In this document: piece by piece, positions 45,481-54,519 of the stretch
How the letters are laid out: every line of letters starts with the position of its first letter
Position numbering within the stretch: position 1 is the stretch's first letter
Assembly (NCBI GenBank): GCA_947448725.1
Contig: CANFOM010000003.1
Coordinates: forward strand, 99,094-163,093
Direction: 5' to 3'
DNA: 64,000 nucleotides
From: Bacteroidota bacterium
GTDB taxonomy: Bacteria > Bacteroidota > Bacteroidia > Chitinophagales > Chitinophagaceae
Translations under genes and position numbers: made by a program
Notes under the pieces: generated by a model
Seen by the model: the letters and a program-made list of their open reading frames with translations, nothing else
Database searches by the model: none
What the model was told of the DNA's origin: nothing

Positions 45481-46769
45481 ATATTTCCTCCTATTTTACG
45501 AGTATATTTTTTTGTAGTTTAATAAGTGCCTGTTCGATTCAAAAAGCGCAACACCACTTATTACAGGATCCTTCTTTACAAGGCGCCCATATCGGTACAG
45601 CTGTTTACAATCAGAGCAATCAAACCTGGGTAGATCGTTATCAAAGCAATAAATATTTTACACCTGCGAGTAATACTAAAATTATTTCTTGTTATGTAGG
45701 GATGAAATATTTAATGGATTCTATTCCAGGATGGCAAATAAAAGAAACTGCTGATAGTATTTTTTTATTACCCATGGGGGACCCCACTTTTTTACATCCC
45801 GATTTTTCTTATCAACCCGTAGCGGAAATCATAAAAAATACTAACAAGCAAGTGGTATTGTGTTTGCCTACTACACCCGATGCATTTTCCATGTATGGCA
45901 AAGGCTGGGCTTGGGATGATTATGCAGATGATTATCAACCCGAAAGAAGTAGATTCCCAATCTATGGCAATGTAGTATCTATAAGCAATGCTAAAAATAG
46001 CGTACAAGTTGAGCCAAATTATTTTATTCAAGGACAAGAGGTCGCTTCAAAAAATAGTGTTTGGACAAGGGATTTTCATAACAATCATTTTTATGCCACT
46101 GGTAAAAATAGTAATGAGCGCCTACAACAAATCCCATTTATAACAGATCCAACGTATAGTCTTACTAAGGCTTTGATGGAAGATACACTTCATCCTAAAC
46201 ATCCATTGTTGATCCAAAAGGGATGGGATGCCAATTCGGCAAGTCTTTTGAAAACAGTACCTACCGATAGCCTTCTTAAAATAATGATGAACAGAAGCGA
46301 TAATTTTTATGCAGATCAAATTTTATTAATGGCTAGTGCGCAATTACTAAATAAAATAGATGACGCGGCCACTATCGATGCTATTTTAAAAACAGATTTA
46401 AACTTTTTGCCTCAAACCACTGAATGGGCAGATGGCAGCGGGTTGAGTAGGTTTAATTTAAATACCCCAGAAAACTTTATAGCCTTGCTGCAAAAAATGC
46501 AAGCTCAATTTGGAATGGATCGAATAAAAAATATTTTTGCAGAAGGAGGTAAAGGAACTTTAAGCGCCTATTATAAAAATATACCAGGAGTTGTCTATGC
46601 AAAAACGGGTACTTTGGGCAATCAGGTGGCACTCAGTGGGTTCATAGTTACCCAAAAAGGAACCGAGCTTATTTTTTCTGTAATGGTAGCCAATCATGTG
46701 AGTCCTTCGGCTAGTTTGGTAAGAAAGGCGGTAGAAAAATATTTGACTACTTTAATGCGCCAGTATTAA
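45453..46769 (+). CDS. dacB: D-alanyl-D-alanine carboxypeptidase/endopeptidase (PBP4, S13 family)
   Basis: 438 residues. A lipoprotein-type signal 'SSYFTSIFFCSLISAC' ends in Cys. The S13 active-site motifs are SxxK in 'YFTPASNTKIISCYVG', SxN in 'MMNRSDNFYADQILL' and KTG in 'VVYAKTGTLGNQVA'. It trims or cleaves D-Ala-containing cross-links of peptidoglycan in the periplasm. It begins inside the end of the arginase-fold gene (28-base overlap, different frame), so they are translated from one mRNA. ATG 45453 gives the basic n-region needed for the signal. Confidence 0.93.
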   Translation: MVKSIRKRINISSYFTSIFFCSLISACSIQKAQHHLLQDPSLQGAHIGTAVYNQSNQTWVDRYQSNKYFTPASNTKIISCYVGMKYLMDSIPGWQIKETADSIFLLPMGDPTFLHPDFSYQPVAEIIKNTNKQVVLCLPTTPDAFSMYGKGWAWDDYADDYQPERSRFPIYGNVVSISNAKNSVQVEPNYFIQGQEVASKNSVWTRDFHNNHFYATGKNSNERLQQIPFITDPTYSLTKALMEDTLHPKHPLLIQKGWDANSASLLKTVPTDSLLKIMMNRSDNFYADQILLMASAQLLNKIDDAATIDAILKTDLNFLPQTTEWADGSGLSRFNLNTPENFIALLQKMQAQFGMDRIKNIFAEGGKGTLSAYYKNIPGVVYAKTGTLGNQVALSGFIVTQKGTELIFSVMVANHVSPSASLVRKAVEKYLTTLMRQY

Positions 46770-46822
46770 TTATGCAAAGATGATGCTATCAAAGGATGGT
46801 CCGGTGAATAAGAACTAAATGG

Positions 46823-48685
46823 TTATTTACTAAACAATCCGTTTAAGTAATCTTCTTTAAATTCAACAAAAGTGGGTGCGCCTGAGGCGGTAATATTAGG
46901 TATATCGCATTCGCTTAATCCTTCTATGAGTACATGCATTTCTTTTTGTGTTAAAGATTGTCCCGATTTGATGGCCATTTGACGCGCCATACATCGTATT
47001 AATTTTTCTCTTTTACTATATTTAACCTCCCCGCTAAAATGCTTGAATTGCTCTAATAATAATTCTATTGCATTTTTTTCATTACCCGCATTCACATCTG
47101 CTGGAATTCCTTGTATGATAAAACTATTGGGTCCAAAGGCTTCTATTTCATAACCAATTAAGGCAAGATCTTCAATGATTTCTTCTAATAAAATCGCGTC
47201 ACTTACGCTTAACTCTAAAACTACTGGAAATAAACTTTTTTGAGTGGCGTGAGGATGTGCGCTGGCTTTTTGAAATTTCTCATACAAAATTCTTTCATGC
47301 GCTAATTGCTGGTGAAGGATGATGCAACCACTATGACTTGGGGCTATAATAAAGGTTTGATGCAATTGTAATAAACTTGCTTCGGGACTAATTTGTAATG
47401 GGCTTCCGTCTTTATAAAACCCCATGGAAGATGGCTTTACAATATAACTGTCCTTATCAAGCCCTTCTTGACCTACTGTATTTTCTGAACCAGGAATTGT
47501 GGTGAAAAAACTTTTCCAATCCTGCTTAGAAGCATTTTCTGATTTGGATATAAAATGCGCTTGATTTTTTTTCGTAAAACCTTCATACAAAGATTGACTT
47601 GCGGTAGCATTGGCATTTTCTGCAGTGAAAGGTTTTTGAATCGCATCCAATTGTTGAATGGAGGCATCCAAAGAAAAATCCAAAGAAGGGGCAATACTAA
47701 ATTGCGCCAAGGCGTGTTTGACTGCTGCCTGAACAAAGGCGTAAATTATTTTATCATCCTCGAATTTAATTTCTTGTTTGGTGGGGTGCACATTGATATC
47801 CACCTGCGTGGGATCCACATCAATGTATAAAAGATAACTTGGAAAATTTTCTTTGGCAATTAAACCGTCAAAAGCGTTGGCTACTGCATGATGTAAATAA
47901 GCACTCTTAATATAGCGACGGTTTACAAAAAAATATTGATCACTTCTTGTTTTTTTAGCGGTCTCTGGTTTTCCTACAAACCCTGTAATGGTCAAGTAAT
48001 CTGTTTGTTCACCTACCGTTACTAATTTTGTTTGATAGCTATTGCCTAAAACCTGAATAGCTCTTTGTTTAAAACTGCCGCCTTCCCAATGATACACATC
48101 TTGTCCATTGCTGGTTAAACTAAAATGAACTTCAGGAAAAGCCAAAGCCACTCTAGTAAATTCTTCAATGATATGTTTAAATTCGGCACTATTGCTTTTT
48201 AAAAAATTCCGACGAGCCGGCACATTAAAAAATAAATTTTTCATACTAATGGTAGTACCCACTGCACAGGCTACTGAGCTCGTCTCGGTCACCTTGCTAT
48301 TTTCAATCTCTACACTGGTACCTAATTCATCTTCGGCCCTTCTGGTTTTTAAACTTACTTGGGCTACAGCGGCAATAGAAGCCAAAGCTTCTCCACGGAA
48401 TCCCATGGTCCTAATCTGAAATAAATCTTCAATGGTGGTTATTTTACTAGTAGCATGACGGGCAAATGCATTTTGGGCATCTTTTGGACTCATCCCTTTT
48501 CCATTGTCAATGACTTGAATCAATGCTTTACCAGAATCGTTCACCAATAAGCGAATTTCGGTAGCACCTGCATCTACCGCATTTTCCAATAATTCCTTTA
48601 CTGCACTGGCAGGTCTTTGAATGACCTCCCCGGCAGCAATTTGATTGGCAATGTGGTCTGGAAGTAAGTGAATGGTGTCGGACAC
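46823..48685 (-). CDS. mutL: DNA mismatch repair protein MutL
   Basis: 620 residues. The GHKL ATPase domain is intact: 'IAAGEVIQRPASAVKELLENAVDAGA', 'DNGKGM', 'RHATSKI', 'GFRGEALASIAAV' and 'GTTISMKNLFFNVPARRNFL'. In the C-terminal domain the position of the metal-binding endonuclease motif DQHA(x)2E(x)4E reads 'HQQLAHERILYEKF', and the last cysteine motif (usually C-P-H-GRP) reads 'ECDIPNITASGAPTFVEF'. It couples MutS recognition to downstream repair. Divergent from the M3 peptidase gene. Confidence 0.96.
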   Translation of the reverse strand: MSDTIHLLPDHIANQIAAGEVIQRPASAVKELLENAVDAGATEIRLLVNDSGKALIQVIDNGKGMSPKDAQNAFARHATSKITTIEDLFQIRTMGFRGEALASIAAVAQVSLKTRRAEDELGTSVEIENSKVTETSSVACAVGTTISMKNLFFNVPARRNFLKSNSAEFKHIIEEFTRVALAFPEVHFSLTSNGQDVYHWEGGSFKQRAIQVLGNSYQTKLVTVGEQTDYLTITGFVGKPETAKKTRSDQYFFVNRRYIKSAYLHHAVANAFDGLIAKENFPSYLLYIDVDPTQVDINVHPTKQEIKFEDDKIIYAFVQAAVKHALAQFSIAPSLDFSLDASIQQLDAIQKPFTAENANATASQSLYEGFTKKNQAHFISKSENASKQDWKSFFTTIPGSENTVGQEGLDKDSYIVKPSSMGFYKDGSPLQISPEASLLQLHQTFIIAPSHSGCIILHQQLAHERILYEKFQKASAHPHATQKSLFPVVLELSVSDAILLEEIIEDLALIGYEIEAFGPNSFIIQGIPADVNAGNEKNAIELLLEQFKHFSGEVKYSKREKLIRCMARQMAIKSGQSLTQKEMHVLIEGLSECDIPNITASGAPTFVEFKEDYLNGLFSK

Positions 48686-48715
48686 TTTAATCGCTTTTGA
48701 AGTGTGTAAAAGTAG

Positions 48716-48723
48716 TAAATTTG
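48716..48723 (+). promoter_or_regulatory. -7 promoter box (TAAATTTG) of the M3 peptidase gene
   Basis: Exact TAnnTTTG match 19 bases before the ATG at 48743; TTTTG at 48695-48699 is a possible -33 element with slightly short spacing (16 bases). Confidence 0.55.
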
Positions 48724-48742
48724 CCTCTTAAAATTTCATCTT

Positions 48743-50467
48743 ATGCCAAGAACGGCCGACATTCAAAAATTGCCCCACCATTACTTACCTAAAGCCTATG
48801 TTTTAACGGATTGGGCCAGTATTGAGTCCTTTTTTAAAGAGTTATTGGAAAGGCCAATTACCCAGGTGGAAACACTTGAAAAATGGCTTTTGGATTTGAG
48901 TGAATTGGAGGCTTTTATAAGTGAGGATGCCTGCTGGAGACAAATAAAAATGACCTGTGACACTACCGATAAAACATTGGAAGAGGCTTTTAATTATTTC
49001 TGCATGGAAATTCAACCCAAAATGCAGCCCTATGCTGACGCCCTTAATAAAAAATTAATTAACTGTCCTTATACCAAAGAGCTTAATCAAGAATTGTATT
49101 TTACTTATTTAAGATCGGTTAAAAAAAATATAGAACTTTTTAGAGAACAAAATATTCCTATACAGGCAGAGTTAAGTGTACTTCAACAACAATATGGAAC
49201 CATTGCAGGAAAGATGACCATTAGTTTTAGAGAGCAGGAATATACCTTACAACAAGCCGCTCAATTTTTAGAAGATGCCGATAGAGCAGTGAGAGAAGAA
49301 GTATATCGTAAAGTGTGTGAGCGTCGCTTGCAAGATCAAGATAGCCTTCATGATTTATTTACCAGCTTGGTACAAAAAAGAAATCAAATAGCGTTGAATG
49401 CAGGCTTTGCCAATTATAGAGATTATAAGTTTGTAGAACTGGGTAGGTTTGATTATACAAAAGAAGATTGTTATCAATTTCACGAAGCCATTAAATTACA
49501 TGTACTACCCTTGATTGATAAAATTTATGCGCGTAAAAAAAAGAAATTAGGTTTAACCACCTTAAAGCCATGGGATACAGAAGCGGAACCCGCAGGCACT
49601 CAGCCATTGAGGCCATTTACCGATGGCAAAGATTTGTTTGAAAAGTCGGTGACTTGTTTCGAACAACTCAATCCTTTTTTTGCCGATTGCTTGAAAAAAA
49701 TGAATGAGCTAAAGCATTTTGATTTAGAAAGCAGAAAAGGAAAGGCGCCTGGCGGATACAATTGTCCATTGGCGGAATCGGGTGCGCCATTTATTTTCAT
49801 GAATGCAGCAGGGCAAATGGGGGATGTTACCACCATGGTGCATGAAGGCGGACACGCTATACATTCTTTTTTAGCACATCCATTGTCATTGAGTGCTTTT
49901 AAAGAATACCCTATGGAAATAGCCGAGGTGGCTAGTATGTCTATGGAATTATTTACAATGAATCATTGGCAATCTTTTTTTGATAAAGAAGCCGACTTAA
50001 ACCGAGCCAAAGAACATCAGTTAGAACGTACCATTACTATTTTTCCTTGGATAGCGATTATAGATAAATTCCAACATTGGGTGTATGAAAATCCAAATCA
50101 CAGTATTCAAGAAAGAACAAACACTTGGAATGCTATCACCAAAGAATTTTCTACGGATAGTATTGATTATACAGGCTTAGATGCTTTTAGAGCTATTTCT
50201 TGGCAAAGACAATTGCATTTATTTGAAGTGCCTTTTTATTATATTGAATATGGCATTGCTCAATTAGGGGCCATTGGCATGTGGATGCAATATCAAAATA
50301 ATCCAACTAGCGCTTTAGAAAATTATATGGCTGCATTAAGTTTAGGCGGTACTAAAACATTGCCCGCTTTGTATGATGCAGCGGGGATTGAATTTAATTT
50401 TTCACCTAATTATGTAAAAAAATTAATGGACTTTACCAACGAAGAGTTAGAAAAACTATATGTTTAA
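48743..50467 (+). CDS. M3-family oligoendopeptidase (PepF-like)
   Basis: 574 residues. The zinc site is 'TTMVHEGGHAIHSFLA' (HExxH) with the downstream Glu in 'EIAEVASMSMELFTM', as in the thimet/PepF family. Other family marks are 'PGGYNCPLAESGAPFIFMN' and 'FYYIEYGIAQLGAIGMW'. It has no signal peptide, so it cleaves short peptides in the cytoplasm. The length is typical of the Bacteroidota M3 oligoendopeptidases. Own promoter, divergent from mutL. Confidence 0.94.
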   Translation: MPRTADIQKLPHHYLPKAYVLTDWASIESFFKELLERPITQVETLEKWLLDLSELEAFISEDACWRQIKMTCDTTDKTLEEAFNYFCMEIQPKMQPYADALNKKLINCPYTKELNQELYFTYLRSVKKNIELFREQNIPIQAELSVLQQQYGTIAGKMTISFREQEYTLQQAAQFLEDADRAVREEVYRKVCERRLQDQDSLHDLFTSLVQKRNQIALNAGFANYRDYKFVELGRFDYTKEDCYQFHEAIKLHVLPLIDKIYARKKKKLGLTTLKPWDTEAEPAGTQPLRPFTDGKDLFEKSVTCFEQLNPFFADCLKKMNELKHFDLESRKGKAPGGYNCPLAESGAPFIFMNAAGQMGDVTTMVHEGGHAIHSFLAHPLSLSAFKEYPMEIAEVASMSMELFTMNHWQSFFDKEADLNRAKEHQLERTITIFPWIAIIDKFQHWVYENPNHSIQERTNTWNAITKEFSTDSIDYTGLDAFRAISWQRQLHLFEVPFYYIEYGIAQLGAIGMWMQYQNNPTSALENYMAALSLGGTKTLPALYDAAGIEFNFSPNYVKKLMDFTNEELEKLYV

Positions 50468-50497
50468 AAAAGCTAAACAATAATTTTTGCTTTTTAA

Positions 50498-51913
50498 TTA
50501 AGCTGGTTCATTATTGGAGGGTGCATTAGAAGGACCTTGATTGGGTCTTGAAGGACCATTATTAGGTCTTGGACCGTTGTTGTTATTTGGTCTTGGTCCG
50601 TTACCTCCTTGATTAGGCCTATTGAAATGACTATTGGGTCTATTGTTATTTGGCCCATTATTCGGTTCATTGTTTTGTCTATTATTGGGTCCAGCAGATC
50701 TATTGTTATTGTTGCGGTCCTGACTTCTATCATTATTCCTATCATTACCTCTGTCATTAAACCTGTCATTAGGGTTAGGTCTACGATCGTTGTTATTTCT
50801 TTGTTGATCTCTGCGACGACGATCATTTTTCTCTAATGTCCTCAAACTTATTTGACCAACTACATCCACAAAGGAAGGTTCTACCTCTTTTGGTTTACCA
50901 CTAATTAATTCAATGGCTTGCAATTCTTCTACCGCTATACCTTGCTTGTTTAATTGTTTTATTTCTACCACACGATCAATGGTTAAAGGAAAATGCTTTG
51001 TGTTATTAGGCAAAGTGTACCACATTAGGTTTTTGAAAATGTCTTTCTTAATTAGAAATGCTTGGCCCATCACTGTTTGTAAAGTATCCGCATAATCAGG
51101 AAAAGCCTGCAATGCATCCAAGTAAGTATCTAATTCAAAATTCAAACAACATTTTAAACGACCACATTGGCCACTTAATTTGGTTTGATTGATAGATAAG
51201 TTTTGATAACGTGCTGCCGTAGTGTTGACGCTTTTAAAATCGTGCAACCAAGTACTACAACATAATTCTCTGCCACAACTTCCAATGCCACCCACTTTTG
51301 CTGCTTCTTGTCTAATTCCAATTTGGCGCATCTCTACTTTCACTTTAAACTCACCCGCAAAAGTTCTGATTAATTCTCTAAAATCGATACGGTCATCGGC
51401 CGTGTAAAAGAAAGTTCCTTTTTTGCCATCGGCTTGCAATTCCACCTCACTTAATTTCATCTCCAACCTAAGGTCTCTTGCAGCGGCACGACTTCTGGCT
51501 AGCATGGCCGCTTCTCTGCTTTTACTAATATGATAAGTTTCTAAATCTCTTTCGTTGCTAGGTCTAAGAATTTTTTTCATTTCGGGACTAAATTCATCTG
51601 TCCCTCTTTTCTTTAATTGTAATCTAACCAATTCGCCAGTTAAGGCAATTTCGCCCAGGTCAAATCCATTGACACCTTCCACAGTGACATAGTCCCCTTT
51701 CTCAAAATTTTGTAAAGTAGTGTTTTTGAAAAATTCTTTTCGGCTGCCTTGTTTAAAACTTACTTCAACTACTTTGCATTGAGTAGCTGCATCATCCATT
51801 GGCAGGTCACGAAGCCAATCATGTACATTGAGTCTGTTACAGCCACCAGTACTACAACCTCCATTGCTTTTACAGCCGTTAGGCGTTCCAGTTCCACATG
51901 ATCCACATCCCAT
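50498..51913 (-). CDS. ricT: PSP1/RicT (YaaT)-family protein with long Asn/Arg-rich tail
   Basis: 471 residues. It starts with a Cys-rich head 'MGCGSCGTGTPNGCKSNGGCSTGGCN', then a PSP1 domain with 'SRAAARDLRLEMKLSEVELQADGKKGTFFYTADDRIDFRELIRTFAGEFKVKVEMRQIGIRQEAAKVGGIGSCGRELCCSTWL' and 'SGQCGRLKCCLNFE', which carry the iron-sulfur-type cysteines of RicT. About 100 C-terminal residues are an N/R/P/G/D-rich low-complexity tail. In B. subtilis RicT with RicA/RicF aids RNase Y processing; partners here are unknown. It lies 72 bases after holB, as often in this phylum. Confidence 0.9.
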   Translation of the reverse strand: MGCGSCGTGTPNGCKSNGGCSTGGCNRLNVHDWLRDLPMDDAATQCKVVEVSFKQGSRKEFFKNTTLQNFEKGDYVTVEGVNGFDLGEIALTGELVRLQLKKRGTDEFSPEMKKILRPSNERDLETYHISKSREAAMLARSRAAARDLRLEMKLSEVELQADGKKGTFFYTADDRIDFRELIRTFAGEFKVKVEMRQIGIRQEAAKVGGIGSCGRELCCSTWLHDFKSVNTTAARYQNLSINQTKLSGQCGRLKCCLNFELDTYLDALQAFPDYADTLQTVMGQAFLIKKDIFKNLMWYTLPNNTKHFPLTIDRVVEIKQLNKQGIAVEELQAIELISGKPKEVEPSFVDVVGQISLRTLEKNDRRRRDQQRNNNDRRPNPNDRFNDRGNDRNNDRSQDRNNNNRSAGPNNRQNNEPNNGPNNNRPNSHFNRPNQGGNGPRPNNNNGPRPNNGPSRPNQGPSNAPSNNEPA

Positions 51914-51985
51914 ATATTCTAAATTCTACTGTTAATGATTAAAATACCATGCATGGGTACTAAGCGCCACTTTCCTTTTCACGAC

Positions 51986-53188
51986 CTATGCTTCTGTCAA
52001 AATTAAGGTTTTGTTCTGAATGATATGATAGAACTTGATGCCCAAGGCCATAAATAGCATTTTTGCGTTGGCATTGCGCTCTATATAATAGGTGGCTTTG
52101 TCTATTTCCTGTACAATGGCCTCCATTTGTCCTACGCCGGCAATTTTATTAATCCTTAGGGCAAAATCTTTTAAAGCAGGGTCAAGGGGCAGGTCATTAC
52201 CCAATACTTTTAAGCGGATACTTTGTTCTAATAAGTGATTAAAATATTTTAAAAACTGCTTTTGAGGTTCACGGCCCATTTTACTCATATCATCCACCCA
52301 TTTCATCTGCGCTACGGGACCATTTTTAAGAATGGCGTTGAGCCATTCTCTAATTTGAGTTAAAAAGTCGGCATCGCTATGTTGCAATAAATGCAAAGCC
52401 TCTCGATAATTTCCATCCGACATAGAGGCTATTTGACCTGCTTTTTCAGGCTCTATTTTCCCTTTGGTAATTAAGGCTTGTTCGATTGCATCTTTGGAAA
52501 GGCGAGGTACTTTAATAAACTGACATCTACTTAATATAGTGGGTAATATATTTTCTTCACTAGCAGCCACCAATAAAAAAATAGTATTGTCTGGTGGCTC
52601 TTCAATTAATTTTAATAATTTATTTCCTTCTTTGCCTAAATATTCAGGCATCCAAAGCACTAAAACTTTATATGCACTTTCGAAACTTTTAAAAGAAAGT
52701 TTTTTTATAATTTCAGCACATTCATCTGCGCTAATATTTCCTTGTTTGTTTTCGGCCTTTATAAATTGAAGCCAATCAAATGCATTACCATAAGGATAAA
52801 TATTTATGAACTCTCTCCACTCTTCTATAAAGTTGGCGCTAATATTTTTTTGTCCTGGTTTTTCTGTAATGGATGGAAATGAAAAATGTAAATCGGGATG
52901 CATTAAACTACTCGCTCTATGATAAGCAGGCAAAGCGGCAATTTCATCGGGGCTATAAATAGATGCTGGCACTTCGTTTGCTGCGGCGGCTCCAAATAAA
53001 TCGGCTGCGTCCGAAGTTTTTTGATTAGGGATGCTCACAATATATTGCGCAAAAGCAATGGCCAAAGGCATAGCGCCTGATCCCTCTGGGCCAACAAACA
53101 ATAAGGCATGACTTAGCCTTTGCTGTTGCACCATTTGAACCAATTGTTTTTTTAAAGGTTCTTGTCCAATTACTTCACTTAATAACAT
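51986..53188 (-). CDS. holB: DNA polymerase III subunit delta-prime
   Basis: 400 residues. Clamp-loader AAA+ features: 'IGQEPLKKQLVQMVQQQRLSHALLFVGPEGSGAMPLAIAFAQYI', where the Walker A Lys is Ala as expected for a non-hydrolysing delta-prime, 'NKLLKLIEEPPDNTIFLLVAASEENILPTILSRCQFIKVPRLS' (the SRC motif). The four-cysteine zinc module normally between the P-loop and 'HPDLHFSFP' is absent: no cysteine occurs there. It loads the sliding clamp onto primed DNA. First gene of holB-ricT. Confidence 0.92.
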   Translation of the reverse strand: MLLSEVIGQEPLKKQLVQMVQQQRLSHALLFVGPEGSGAMPLAIAFAQYIVSIPNQKTSDAADLFGAAAANEVPASIYSPDEIAALPAYHRASSLMHPDLHFSFPSITEKPGQKNISANFIEEWREFINIYPYGNAFDWLQFIKAENKQGNISADECAEIIKKLSFKSFESAYKVLVLWMPEYLGKEGNKLLKLIEEPPDNTIFLLVAASEENILPTILSRCQFIKVPRLSKDAIEQALITKGKIEPEKAGQIASMSDGNYREALHLLQHSDADFLTQIREWLNAILKNGPVAQMKWVDDMSKMGREPQKQFLKYFNHLLEQSIRLKVLGNDLPLDPALKDFALRINKIAGVGQMEAIVQEIDKATYYIERNANAKMLFMALGIKFYHIIQNKTLILTEA

Positions 53189-53231
53189 GCAACGAAGATA
53201 ATGGATAGTTAATGAAAGGGGGCCTGTAAAA

Positions 53232-53756
53232 TTATTTCAGATACGACAAAATAGATTCGCTGTCTGGTTTTACATTGCTTGGGAAATAAGCAATCATTTT
53301 ACCATTCTCGTCAATCAAAAATTTATTAAAATTCCATGCAATGCTTGCATCTAATATACCATTCTTTGCTTTTTGAGTAAGCCATTGATAAATAGGCGCA
53401 ATGTTATCGCCTTTAACATCTATTTTATCAGCCAATGGGAAAGTAACGCCATAATTTTTTTTACAAAAAGCAACAATTTCTTCATTGCTACCTGGTTCTT
53501 GACCACCAAATTGATTGCAAGGAAATCCAACGATTACTAATTTATCCTTGTATTGCTCGTATACTTTTTCCAAAGCTTCGTATTGTGGAGTGTAGCCACA
53601 TTTAGAAGCGGTATTTACAATGAGTATTTTTTTGCCTTTAAACTTGGCTAAATCGAGTGAGCTGCCATCGATGCTTTTTACATTAAAACTATGAATGCTT
53701 TGTGCCGATAAGCTAATGCTAAAGGCCAATAATAAAGTGCTTAAAATAAATTTCAT
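53232..53756 (-). CDS. Glutathione peroxidase-family thiol peroxidase, exported
   Basis: 174 residues with signal peptide 'MKFILSTLLLAFSISLSAQS'. 'ILIVNTASKCGYTPQYEALEKVYEQYK' has the active-site Cys in place of selenocysteine, with Gln in 'VGFPCNQFGGQEPGSNEEI' and Trp-Asn in 'ASIAWNFNKFLID' completing the tetrad. Members of this Cys type normally use thioredoxin instead of glutathione. It detoxifies peroxides, here in the periplasm. Separated from holB by 43 bases on the same strand. Confidence 0.92.
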   Translation of the reverse strand: MKFILSTLLLAFSISLSAQSIHSFNVKSIDGSSLDLAKFKGKKILIVNTASKCGYTPQYEALEKVYEQYKDKLVIVGFPCNQFGGQEPGSNEEIVAFCKKNYGVTFPLADKIDVKGDNIAPIYQWLTQKAKNGILDASIAWNFNKFLIDENGKMIAYFPSNVKPDSESILSYLK

Positions 53757-53805
53757 AAGTAGGTTTTGAGTTTTAAAAATAACAAATTATCCGTTAAAAA
53801 GTTTA

Positions 53806-54519
53806 CTAGAGAGTATAAGCGGCAGCTGCCAAGCAAACAGATTGAGGTTTGCCCAGCCAAAGGCAAGTACAAGCTGCTTCCAGGGTAGCGCCTGTGGTAA
53901 TAACGTCGTCTATAACTAGTAAACTAGCCCCTTTAATGGAAATTGGATCTGCAAGGGCAAATAAATGCTCATATTGTTTACTTCTTTGCAGCCGCCCTTT
54001 AAAGGTTTGACTGCGGGTGGATCTTGGCTTTTTTAAAACGGAAGCTATTTTTAAAGCAGGTAAAATTTGTTGTATGCCCTCGCAAATAATAATGGATTGA
54101 TTAAAACCTCTTTGTCTTTCTTTTTTACGAGTGATAGGAATAGGGATAAGTAAATCAATTGTATTAAAACGATCTAAGTATTGAATGGAGCTGCCAATAA
54201 TTCTTCCTAATAGCCAGCCAGCTTTTTTATTTTGTTTGTATTTTAATTCAAAAATTAAAATTTGTACAATGCTATCTTTAGTAAAAAATAAACCCGCACC
54301 CGCTGCTGTAATTTCTCCTCTTCCCCAAAAAACTTTTTCAATAATATTATTTTCAATCTGAAAAAAATCCGTGAAAGGTAAACTATTTTCGCAGGCGGTA
54401 CATAAAACAGTATGGCTTGAAACTAAGTCTGTACCACATTCTAAACAAATATGCGGATAAAATAAATGTATAAAAGCATTAGCATAATCTACTGCTTTAT
54501 TGTACAAAGAAAGCAACAC
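53806..54519 (-). CDS. ComF family phosphoribosyltransferase-like protein
   Basis: 237 residues from GTG 54519. An N-terminal zinc finger 'CLECGTDLVSSHTVLCTACENSLPF' and a PRTase domain with 'KERQRGFNQSIIICEGI' and the PRPP loop 'LLVIDDVITTGATLEAACTCL' are typical of ComF. In competent bacteria ComF (ComFC) supports uptake or processing of single-stranded DNA, but most species keep it without known competence. Its GTG overlaps the radA TAG by one base, so it is translationally coupled to radA. Confidence 0.9.
   Translation of the reverse strand: MLLSLYNKAVDYANAFIHLFYPHICLECGTDLVSSHTVLCTACENSLPFTDFFQIENNIIEKVFWGRGEITAAGAGLFFTKDSIVQILIFELKYKQNKKAGWLLGRIIGSSIQYLDRFNTIDLLIPIPITRKKERQRGFNQSIIICEGIQQILPALKIASVLKKPRSTRSQTFKGRLQRSKQYEHLFALADPISIKGASLLVIDDVITTGATLEAACTCLWLGKPQSVCLAAAAYTL

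Noticed and set aside
50466-50495. Weak hairpin AAAAAGC/GCTTTTT between the M3 peptidase and ricT
   Set aside because: Seven mostly A-T pairs with a 15-base loop; could be a weak terminator but is not distinct from the AT-rich background.
50498-50836. Repetitive DNA at the ricT 3' end considered as a CRISPR or minisatellite
   Set aside because: It is a degenerate Asn/Arg/Pro coding tract without regular repeat-spacer structure.
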